A stretch of 64,000 bases of DNA from an uncultured Bryobacterales bacterium. Its GTDB lineage: Bacteria > Acidobacteriota > Terriglobia > Bryobacterales > UBA6623. The stretch spans positions 2,060,435-2,124,434 of the forward strand of contig OY282420.1 in assembly GCA_958295955.1 (NCBI GenBank). Reading direction: 5' to 3'. The notes under the pieces were generated by a model. That model was not told where the DNA came from and ran no database searches. It worked only from the letters and a program-made list of their open reading frames with translations. This document shows positions 48,588 to 55,481 of this stretch, piece by piece. How positions within the stretch are numbered: the first letter of the stretch is position 1; each line of letters begins with the position of its first letter. Position numbers and translations under genes: made by a program.

Positions 48588-49505
48588 ATGGCGGGGCGCA
48601 TTCTCAAAGGCAACGCAATTCGAGACCGGATTCTTGCCGACCTCGGCGGCGAAATCGCGCGTCTGGCGGAGCAGGGCGTCCGTCCGGGGCTGGCGGCCGT
48701 GCTGGTGGGCAACGATCCGGCATCGCGGATTTACGTCGGCAACAAGATCGAGGCTTGCCGGCGGATCGGGCTTTTTTCGCAAACGATCCGTCTGCCCGCA
48801 GAATCGACGACCGAAGAGATTCTGGCCGTCACGGCCGAGTTGAACGCGCGCGGCGACGTTGACGGCATTCTGCTCCAACTGCCTCTGCCCGCCCACGTCG
48901 ACGAGGATCGGGTTCTGCTCGCGGTTCGCCCCGAAAAAGACGTTGACGGCTTTCACCCGATGAACGTCGGCAAGCTCGCCGGCGGACGGCCCGCGCTCGC
49001 GCCGTGTACGCCGGCAGGGCTGATCGAGATCTTGAAGCGCAGCGAGATCCCCATTGCCGGAAAGAACGCCGTCGTCGTCGGCCGCAGCAACATCGTGGGC
49101 AAGCCCGCCGCTCTGCTGCTGCTTGCCGAGAACGCCACGGTGACGGTCTGCCATTCGCGCACGAAAGACCTTGCCGCGGTTTGCCGCGCGGCGGATATTC
49201 TCGTGGCCGCGGTCGGCCGGCCGGCGATGCTCACGCGGGAGTTTATCCGCCCGGGAGCCGCGGTGCTCGACGTCGGCATCAACCGCGTGACCGATCCGGC
49301 CGTCGCGGAAGCAGTATTCGCCAACAGCCCGCGGCGTCTCGAAAGGTTCCGCCAAACGGGCGCGGCCGTCGTGGGCGACGTCCATCCGGAGCACGCGAGA
49401 GAGACGGCCGGGGCCTACACGCCCGTTCCCGGCGGCGTGGGCCCGCTGACGGTGGCCATGTTGATGGTCAACACGGTCAAGGCCGCGCGCCTCCGCCGCG
49501 GCTGA
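48588..49505 (+). CDS. folD: Methylenetetrahydrofolate dehydrogenase / cyclohydrolase
   Basis: Interconverts methylene-, methenyl- and formyl-tetrahydrofolate. 305 residues with the family motifs: YVGNKIEACRRIGL (catalytic Lys), DGILLQLPLPAHVDE, KDVDGFHPMN, VVGRSNIVGKPAALLL and PGGVGPLTVAMLM. ATG 48588 is the natural start, and TTACCAT 14 bases before it may be the -10. It is 20 bp from the aminopeptidase gene downstream. Confidence 0.96.
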   Translation: MAGRILKGNAIRDRILADLGGEIARLAEQGVRPGLAAVLVGNDPASRIYVGNKIEACRRIGLFSQTIRLPAESTTEEILAVTAELNARGDVDGILLQLPLPAHVDEDRVLLAVRPEKDVDGFHPMNVGKLAGGRPALAPCTPAGLIEILKRSEIPIAGKNAVVVGRSNIVGKPAALLLLAENATVTVCHSRTKDLAAVCRAADILVAAVGRPAMLTREFIRPGAAVLDVGINRVTDPAVAEAVFANSPRRLERFRQTGAAVVGDVHPEHARETAGAYTPVPGGVGPLTVAMLMVNTVKAARLRRG

Positions 49506-49513
49506 GCGCCGCC

Positions 49514-49519
49514 TATACT
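49514..49519 (+). promoter_or_regulatory. Candidate -10 element before a leaderless aminopeptidase gene
   Basis: TATACT ends 5 bases before the GTG at 49525 and there is no SD. A transcript from it would start at the codon itself. No -35 is evident. Confidence 0.4.
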
Positions 49520-49524
49520 GAAGC

Positions 49525-50814
49525 GTGAATCCGCGGCGCCGGACGTTTCTGCTGGGGCTGGGCGCGCTTGCGCCGGCGGCGGCCTGGGAGCGCGAGTCGG
49601 CGGCAATCTATTCCCAGCGGCGGAGGGCGCTCGCCGAAGCCGTCGGCGGCGGCCTGATCGTCGTTCTCGGCTACGACGAATACGAAGGCCGGTCGGGGTA
49701 TTCGAGCTTCCGCCAGGAAAGCCATTTCTACTACCTCACCGGACACAACGAGCCCGGCGCCGCCTTGGCCATCGCCCCCGAGAGCGGCCGGCGGCCGTAC
49801 AGGGAAATCCTGTTCGTCCCCGAAGCCGACGCGCACGCCTCGAAATGGCTGGGTCCGCGGCTCGGCATCGACGACGCAGGCGAATTGGGCGTCGATGAAG
49901 TCCTGTCCCGCTCCGCGATGGAGCCGCAGGCGCGCATGTTGTTGAAAGAGCGCAAGAGACTCTACGGCCTGCTGCCCGGCGGCCCCGGCCGTGACCGAAA
50001 CGCCGCGGAGCGCCTGCTCGCGCGCCTGCAGGAGGTGTGCCGGCGCAAGGACGTGCGCGACATCCGCAGCCGGCTCGCGCGCCTGCGAGCGGTCAAATCG
50101 ACGGGCGAGATTGCAACGATCCAGAAGGCCGTCGATGCTTCGATCGAAGCGCACCTGGCCGCGTGGAAGGTTATCCGCCCGGGCGTTACCGAGCAGCAGG
50201 TGGCCGGCGCCATGGTCGGAGCGGCACTGACCGCCGGCTGCGAGCGCATGGCCTACCCGCCGATCGTCGGCAGCGGCCTCAATTCGACGATCCTGCACTA
50301 CGACCGCAACGATGCAACGCTTGCCGCCGGCGGCGTCGTGCTCATGGACGTGGGCGGAGAATACAGCCGTTACGCGGCCGACATTACCCGCACGGTTCCG
50401 GTCAGCGGCGTCTTCAGCGACCGCCGGCGTAAAATCTACGACCTTGTCCTGGGCGCCCAGAAGCAGGCCGTTGCCGCGGTCAAGCCCGGAGCGCGGCTCT
50501 ACGCGCACGGGCCGAGCGGTCTCACCGGCATTGTCGAGCGCTGGTTCGAGCGTCATGGCGAGCCGGGCATCGGCTCGCGGTTTACGCACGGCCTCGGCCA
50601 CCATGTCGGCCTGGATGTCCACGATCCGCGTCCGCCGGAAGACGAGCTGCAACGCGGCATGGTGCTTACCATCGAGCCCGGCCTTTACCTGCCTGACGAG
50701 GGCTTCGGCGTGCGCATCGAAGACATGGTGGTTGTCACCGACGACGGCTGCCGGACGATGACCGGCCGCCTGCCCAAGGAAGCCGAGGCCATCGAAGCGA
50801 TCATGGCGGCCTGA
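49525..50814 (+). CDS. Xaa-Pro aminopeptidase-like M24 metallopeptidase, Tat-exported
   Basis: Removes N-terminal residues preceding proline, here apparently outside the cytoplasm. It starts with a twin-arginine-like signal (NPRRRTFLLGLGALAPAAA). An N-terminal AMP_N domain (FRQESHFYYLTGHNEPGAAL) precedes the pita-bread domain with all five metal ligands: Asp in MDVGGEY, Asp in AADITRT, His in GLGHHVGL, Glu in IEPGLYL and Glu in RIEDMVV. 429 residues, full length. GTG start with a TATACT just upstream and no SD. Confidence 0.9.
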   Translation: MNPRRRTFLLGLGALAPAAAWERESAAIYSQRRRALAEAVGGGLIVVLGYDEYEGRSGYSSFRQESHFYYLTGHNEPGAALAIAPESGRRPYREILFVPEADAHASKWLGPRLGIDDAGELGVDEVLSRSAMEPQARMLLKERKRLYGLLPGGPGRDRNAAERLLARLQEVCRRKDVRDIRSRLARLRAVKSTGEIATIQKAVDASIEAHLAAWKVIRPGVTEQQVAGAMVGAALTAGCERMAYPPIVGSGLNSTILHYDRNDATLAAGGVVLMDVGGEYSRYAADITRTVPVSGVFSDRRRKIYDLVLGAQKQAVAAVKPGARLYAHGPSGLTGIVERWFERHGEPGIGSRFTHGLGHHVGLDVHDPRPPEDELQRGMVLTIEPGLYLPDEGFGVRIEDMVVVTDDGCRTMTGRLPKEAEAIEAIMAA

Positions 50815-50827
50815 CGCTCTCCGCCTC

Positions 50828-51090
50828 TCAGGGACAAGCGGGCGTCCCGCCGTTGGCAATGCCGTAAAACTTCCCGCCGGGGCCGCACCATTCGCGCCGA
50901 AACAGCCGGAACAGGCGCTGCTGGGGCGAAGGCGCATACTCCATCACGGCCCCTTGCCTGCGCAGCGCCGCGGCAAGCGCGCGGGTATCGATCTCCTGAA
51001 CCGGCAGCCCCGCAGCGACCGCCATCTTCGCCGCAACGCCGGCCGCCTGCCCGACGATCATGTACTGAGGCTCCATGCGCAGCGACGAGG
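50828..51090 (-). pseudogene. C-terminal remnant of a FAD-dependent oxidoreductase
   Basis: Only the last 85 or so residues of a secreted FAD-dependent oxidoreductase remain: LRMEPQYMIVGQAAGVAAKM followed by GLPVQEIDTRALAAALRRQG, which is the flavin-binding C-terminal signature of that family. The N-terminal several hundred residues are missing. Upstream sequence in the same frame has no family features, and a plus-strand ORF overlaps the break near 51075. Confidence 0.65.
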
Positions 51091-51278
51091 AAGACGCCGC
51101 GGTCAACGCGGCCATCGAGGCCGACCCCGAGGAAAAGCGATCCACGGAATTGGAGCGCGCCGGCAAGCTGCGCCCCATCCCGTTGGAGCGCTTGCGCAGG
51201 ATGGGCGCGACCCGCGCCATAGCCCGGCGGGAAGCCCGCGAAGCAGCCGCAGGCTCGGACGCCGATCAAACGGCGTAG
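51075..51278 (+). CDS. Small hypothetical ORF, antitoxin-like N-terminus
   Basis: A 67-residue ORF (MRSDEEDAAVNAAIEADPEE, then a basic C-terminal half). The first 40 residues resemble small antitoxin-type proteins of the DEEDAAINAAIAADP kind, but I cannot name a family. It overlaps the break point of the oxidoreductase remnant on the other strand and has no clear SD. It may be a remnant or chance. Confidence 0.3.
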   Translation: MRSDEEDAAVNAAIEADPEEKRSTELERAGKLRPIPLERLRRMGATRAIARREAREAAAGSDADQTA

Positions 51279-51327
51279 CTGCGCCGCCGCCGGCGCGTCC
51301 ATTTTTCCCTCTCACCGCAGGCAACGC

Positions 51328-51378
51328 GACGTCGCAAACCATGTGACCAATCGTTCCAAATTAAATGGCCGCGTACAG
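51328..51378 (+). repeat. 51-bp direct repeat, copy A
   Basis: Matches 55381-55431 in 47 of 51 bases in the same orientation, including an unbroken core AAATTAAATGGCCGCGTACA. It lies between the oxidoreductase remnant and the decayed membrane-protein gene. The AT-rich centre differs from the surrounding GC-rich DNA. Confidence 0.9.
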
Positions 51379-51410
51379 CGGCTTCCATCGTCTCGCCGGA
51401 TATGCGCATG

Positions 51411-51736
51411 TCAGCGGGCAAACTCGCAGGTTGAAAGAAAAGCGGCCAACGAACGAGCCGCCCGCTCGCCGTCGCGCTTCAGGCGCGCCAACTGCCGCCG
51501 GCGCGCGCGGCTCAAGCCGACCTGCCGCTCCGCCAAGGCCATGACGAACAACAAGAGTCCCGCCAGGAGAAACCAGACCGCGGTAAGATTCTCCACCCAG
51601 TAGTCTTCTCTGCTCAGCGCCCTGAATGTCTGCTGGCCAGCAGCGAGGAAAGTGCTAAAGAAAAATACGTTCAGACACAGGCAGAGGTAACCAAAGACGC
51701 CAACCGTGCTGTGCGCGGGGGGGGATTGGCGTTCAT
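51411..51736 (-). pseudogene. Truncated membrane protein, frameshifted at a C8 tract
   Basis: The protein has two membrane helices (VFGYLCLCLNVFFFSTFLAA and ENLTAVWFLLAGLLLFVMAL) and a basic tail, about 108 residues. ATG 51736, preceded by GAGGAG, reads MNANPPP and then leaves the frame; one extra C in the C8 run (51717-51724, read as G on plus) would join it to the membrane reading. The family seems to continue beyond this point in other proteins I recall, so it is probably also truncated at its 3' end near repeat copy A. Confidence 0.5.
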
Positions 51737-51745
51737 GGAATCTCC

Positions 51746-51909
51746 TCAAATGCGCGTGGGCAGGGGCGGCGCCGGTTCGATGCCTCCGCAGCGCGGGAAC
51801 AGCATCGAGATGCGTGCGCCGGCCAAGTGGAAACCGTACGCGCGCGCATGAACTCGGAAACCTGCCGTCCGAAATGCGTCTCCCGGCCCACGAAGACGAC
51901 GGCTTTCAT
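51746..51909 (-). pseudogene. Short frameshifted gene remnant
   Basis: ATG 51909 opens MKAVVFVGRETHFGRQVSEF; after a one-base shift the sequence continues as GFHLAGARISMLFPRCGGIE to a TGA at 51748-51746. That stop is followed at once by GGAG and the ATG of the next gene, as expected for a real operon. Together about 55 residues; family not recognised. The unshifted reading also ends at the next gene start, so the interpretation is tentative. Confidence 0.35.
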
Positions 51910-51939
51910 TGAAACAGTCATTCAGGCTGAATACGGCGT

Positions 51940-52896
51940 TCAGTTTATCCGCGACCAGACGAGCTTCGACTTCGCATAGAAAACCAGGTTTTCTTCCTCA
52001 GCGCCCATCAGTATACCGAAATTTCCTTCTCGATCAGCCGAAGCGGTATCGACTGAATCCAGTATTCGGTTTTCCCTATCAACCTCGAAAAGAGCGCCTT
52101 TGAAATAATTCCCGGGGCTTTCGCCGCTCCATAGCCCCGCCACGAAAATTCTGCCGGAATCCGTGACGGCCCCTATAGTAGCCGTAAGACCCTCGGGATA
52201 GGCGAGTCGGCCCTCATGCATGACGATTCCGTCGGTCGATATCAACGCAAATTTCCCGGCCGAGATGGACGCCATAGCGGCATAGTTTCTGGATGTCGCC
52301 AGAAAACCGTCGTTGGCGGGATGGGAAAGATCGGGCGGATCTCCGCCGGACCACGGCAAAAAAGAGCGCGCCAACTCGCCGTCCGGGCCGTACTGCCGCA
52401 GCACGTCGTGGCCCGGATCCAGCTCTTGCATGTTCTTTTTTACGTTCCCGAATGCCCACAACGACCCGTCCGCGGTGAATCCGATGTCGAAGGCGTTGAA
52501 CGGCGCGGTGCGCACTACGCGGACGAGCGATCCGTCCGCGCGAAACCAAGCGATGACGGACAGATAACCGCCGTGCCGATCCATGACTGAGGCGGCGACG
52601 GCGATATCGCCGTCGAAGGAAACCGCAACATCGCTAATATCGGGGCGGAAGCTGTCGGGCAGGTCGAGCGCCTGCTCGACCGCCGGCAATAGAGACCCGT
52701 CGGCGCGGTCGACCCGGATTGCGGTATGCGATTGGTTCTTGGAGAATATGTACCCGGCCTGATACTTGGGCAACGGTCGATCGCCCAAATTTACGCGGGG
52801 GAAGTTTTCCGTCCGCTCCGTAATGAGTTGCGCAGCCTGCGCCGGAAACGGCAACAGACAAGCCGAAACACCGAGAATTCGTAAGCAGGGCAGCAT
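51940..52896 (-). CDS. Secreted protein, probable beta-propeller (paralog 1)
   Basis: A 318-residue protein of unknown function with a signal peptide (MLPCLRILGVSACLLPFPAQ). The mature part has repeated short beta motifs of propeller type: DVAVSFDGDIAVAASV, IGFTADGSLWAFG, AMASISAGKFALIS, IGAVTDSGRIFVAG. No enzyme motif is seen. ATG 52896 follows AAGGAG. It is over half identical to the next gene upstream, and their 3' flanks also match, so this is a tandem duplication. Lies inside the repeat-bounded 51.3-55.4 kb segment. Confidence 0.75.
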   Translation of the reverse strand: MLPCLRILGVSACLLPFPAQAAQLITERTENFPRVNLGDRPLPKYQAGYIFSKNQSHTAIRVDRADGSLLPAVEQALDLPDSFRPDISDVAVSFDGDIAVAASVMDRHGGYLSVIAWFRADGSLVRVVRTAPFNAFDIGFTADGSLWAFGNVKKNMQELDPGHDVLRQYGPDGELARSFLPWSGGDPPDLSHPANDGFLATSRNYAAMASISAGKFALISTDGIVMHEGRLAYPEGLTATIGAVTDSGRIFVAGLWSGESPGNYFKGALFEVDRENRILDSVDTASADREGNFGILMGAEEENLVFYAKSKLVWSRIN

Positions 52897-52945
52897 GAGA
52901 AGTCTCCTTTTTCATTGAAACAGTCGTTCAGGCTGAATACGGAAT

Positions 52946-53923
52946 TCATTTTACCTCTGACCATACGATCTTATTTTGACCGTCTTTAGCTCTCACGTGG
53001 AAAATCAGATTCTCTTTTTCCGATCCGACAAGCATGCCGAATTCATTTTCTCCAATTGCCAGGTCAGTATCCACTAAATCCACCCTTTTATTTTCAAAAT
53101 TGACCTCGAAAAGAGGGATATTGGGATAATTATCCTTTCCTTCGCTGCCGCTCCAGCGACCCTGCACAAAGATCCTTCCGGAATCCGTGACGGCTCCTAT
53201 GACCATCTGGAAGTCTTCGGGATAGGGCAGCGCACCCTCATGCACTACAATTCCTCCGGTCGATATCAACGCGAATTTCTTGGCCGAGCTGGATAGCATA
53301 GCGGCATAATTTCTGGATGTCGCCAGAAAGCCGTAGCTGATCGGGTGGGCATGTTTAGTCGAAACGGCCGAACGCGGCAAAAGGGTGCGGATCAGTCTGC
53401 CGTCCGGAGCGTACTGCCGCAGCACGTCGTGGACCGGTTCTTCTTCCCTCATGTCCTCCTGTTTTACGATGCCGAAGGCCCACAACGACCCGTCCGCGGT
53501 GAATCCGATGTCCGCGGCGGCGAACGGCGAGGTGCGCACTGCGCGGATAAGCGATCCGTCCACGCGCAGCCATGCAATGACGGATACGAAACGCCCTTCC
53601 TTGTCCATGACCGAAGCGGTGACGGCAATCGAGCCGTCAAACGCAACCGCAACTTCTCTAATGCTGTGACGAAAGCTGTCGGGCAGGTCCAACATCTTTT
53701 CGATTGCCGTCCCCGGAGATTCTTTGGCGCGGTCGACCCAGATTGCAGTATGCGATTGGTTTCTGGAGAACACATACCCTGCCTGATAACTCGGCAACGG
53801 TTGCCCCCCTAAACTTCCACGGGGAAAATTCTCCGTTCTATCCGGAACCTGGAGTTGCACGGCTTGCGCCGGGATCGGCGCCAGACAAATCGAAACGCCG
53901 AGAATTCGCAAACAACGCAGCAT
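52946..53923 (-). CDS. Secreted protein, probable beta-propeller (paralog 2)
   Basis: A 325-residue paralog of the gene at 51940, with the same signal peptide type (MLRCLRILGVSICLAPIPAQ) and the same blade-like motifs (VAVAFDGSIAVTASVMD, IGFTADGSLWAFG, GAVTDSGRIFVQG). ATG 53923 follows AAGGAG; upstream readings in frame are chance extensions. It starts 23 bases after the end of the Cys-rich reading, suggesting that the three form one operon. Function unknown. Confidence 0.75.
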   Translation of the reverse strand: MLRCLRILGVSICLAPIPAQAVQLQVPDRTENFPRGSLGGQPLPSYQAGYVFSRNQSHTAIWVDRAKESPGTAIEKMLDLPDSFRHSIREVAVAFDGSIAVTASVMDKEGRFVSVIAWLRVDGSLIRAVRTSPFAAADIGFTADGSLWAFGIVKQEDMREEEPVHDVLRQYAPDGRLIRTLLPRSAVSTKHAHPISYGFLATSRNYAAMLSSSAKKFALISTGGIVVHEGALPYPEDFQMVIGAVTDSGRIFVQGRWSGSEGKDNYPNIPLFEVNFENKRVDLVDTDLAIGENEFGMLVGSEKENLIFHVRAKDGQNKIVWSEVK

Positions 53924-53946
53924 GGAATTTCTCCTTTTCATAAGGG

Positions 53947-54461
53947 TTAGTACCAATTCGGGCAACTTATCTCGGGGCAAGGGCCTCTGCCGCAGCAAGT
54001 TGAGCCGCCGATATATCTCCAACCCCGGCTCCACGAGGCGCTCTGAGGATCGGAATAGTGGAAGTTGTAGTAGTCCTGGCAATCGGTCATGTAGCAAGGT
54101 TGCCATCTGAGACCGTAATAGTGCCCTCCGCATGGCCCTGTCGAACACCCATAGGCATGCGCCGTTAGCGGCCGCAGCCAACTCAATATGGGGCTTCTCC
54201 ACACCTTCTGCCACACAGAGACGCTTCGGGGCGGCACCTGCTGGCAGGATTCCGACACGCCTCTGACAAACGCCCCGCCTGCAAAAAAGCCGCTTCCGCC
54301 TCCTCGTTCGGCGATACGCCGGCGAACAGGGCATCCAACCGTCCGCCGCTCTCATCGAAAAGAATTCGGGCCGCTTCGTTACCGTTTTGAGCAAGCAACG
54401 CGCCAGCAGCGGTGAAAAACAGGATTGCCAAGATGCGAAAGTACGCGGCCGCGCTGCTCAT
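53947..54461 (-). pseudogene. Cys/aromatic-rich secreted protein, frameshifted
   Basis: ATG 54461, after AGGAG, encodes a signal peptide (YFRILAILFFTAAGALLAQ) and an acidic stretch (SPNEEAEAAFLQAGRL), and stops at 54183 after 92 residues. One extra T in the T6 run (54283-54288, A on plus) would switch to a frame that runs to 53947, giving about 171 residues. That tail (WLRPLTAHAYGCSTGPCGGH, YIGGSTCCGRGPCPEISC) has 9 Cys and many Trp/Tyr, and its stop lies 23 bases before the next gene, as expected for an operon. The 92-residue form may instead be real. No family recognised. Disulfide-bonded surface protein or toxin are both possible. Confidence 0.5.
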
Positions 54462-54518
54462 GATTTTGTTTCTCCTGTCTATAGGACGTTTGAGACAACG
54501 TTTTTTTCGGCGCGTCCA

Positions 54519-55273
54519 CGCCGTTTTCAGCCGGCCGTTGCGGCTCATCATCGACTGGAACACTGCGATCAGGTCGCTCAGCGGGGCTTCGTCGAGGATG
54601 AAGTCCGAGGCGTGAACGTCGCCGCGGCAGATGATGTCGAGCGCCTCGCGGATATGTCCGGGAGTGTGGTGGAACGTCGCCCGCAGCGTGAGCGAGCCAT
54701 AGTGGATGCGCCCGGTATCCAGGCAGATCGCCGTCTCTTTGGGGCAGCCGCCGAAGAAGTTCACGACGCCGCCGGCGCGCACCATGCCCACCGCCTGACG
54801 CCAAGCGTGCGGCGAGCCGACCGCCTCGATCACGATGTCGGAACCCCGTCCGCGTGGTCGGGAATGCGGTGCGTGTTGCAGTCGGCGATCGGCCCCGGAA
54901 TTTTCACGTAGCGCGCGTAAGCGCCGTTGTTGAACAGCAGATTCTCGCAGAGATTCTTCTGATCGCACCAGCAGAAAAAGCATTTGAAGCAAGGCGCCGA
55001 ATTGGCGGCGACCACGCGGTTGCCGACCTGGAAGTGCTTGACCGCCGAGCCGACCTCAACAATATCCCCCGCCAACTCGTGGCCGAGGATCGCCGGCGGC
55101 GTAATCATCCTGGCGTGGTGGCCCCGGCGGTACACCTTCAAATCGGTGCCGCAGGTCAACGCCGCCTTGACTTGCACGAGGATGTCCGACGGGCCGACCG
55201 CGGGCACCGCGACCCGCTCGATGCGCAGCTCCTCTTTGCCGTAAAGCACCGCGGCAGGCATCGTTTCCTTCAT
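54519..55273 (-). pseudogene. Zinc alcohol dehydrogenase with internal deletion
   Basis: ATG 55273 begins a medium-chain zinc dehydrogenase (VLYGKEELRIERVAV; catalytic Cys in LTCGTDLKV; GHELAGDIVEVG; structural Cys cluster CFKCFFCWCDQKNLC). After RIPDHADG the frame jumps at about 54840 straight to GSDIVIEAVGSPHAWRQAVG, missing roughly 100 residues that include the NAD-binding Rossmann core, and the reading frame is shifted. The C-terminus ends at RNGRLKTA and then runs without a stop into the leader of the Cys-rich gene. The gene is clearly broken. Confidence 0.8.
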
Positions 55274-55317
55274 GACTTTGCCCGTCCCTGAGGATGCACG
55301 ATCACTTTCAGCGAACC

Positions 55318-55365
55318 GTACAGCGGGCTCTGACGCCGAAGACGCATAGCCCGCGTACAGCGGGC
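55318..55365 (+). repeat. Palindromic GTACAGCGGGC motifs beside the alcohol dehydrogenase start
   Basis: The 11-mer GTACAGCGGGC occurs at 55318 and 55355, and its first nine bases recur at 51373 inside and beside repeat copy A. At 55349-55365 it forms a perfect hairpin (GCCCGC, loop GTACA, GCGGGC). This resembles a short extragenic palindrome. Confidence 0.6.
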
Positions 55366-55380
55366 GCCTGCATGCAGGAC

Positions 55381-55431
55381 GACGTCGCATACCATGTGAC
55401 CAATCGGTACAAATTAAATGGCCGCGTACAC
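55381..55431 (+). repeat. 51-bp direct repeat, copy B
   Basis: Second copy of the repeat at 51328-51378 (47 of 51 bases identical), located 108 bases upstream of the broken alcohol dehydrogenase and 51 bases before the RND permease end. The 4.0 kb between the copies holds most of the decayed genes and the propeller pair. Confidence 0.9.
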
Positions 55432-55481
55432 TCGCCCCCGGGTTCGGACAGAGCGGCGAGCGCCGGATCGCGCCGGGAAAC

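Noticed and set aside
54183-54185. TGA at the end of the 92-residue Cys-rich frame as selenocysteine
   Set aside because: Read-through meets a TAA five codons later; the Cys-rich continuation is in another frame.
53924-54394. N-terminal extension of propeller paralog 2
   Set aside because: A strong SD and signal peptide mark ATG 53923; the upstream frame is the wrong frame of the Cys-rich gene.
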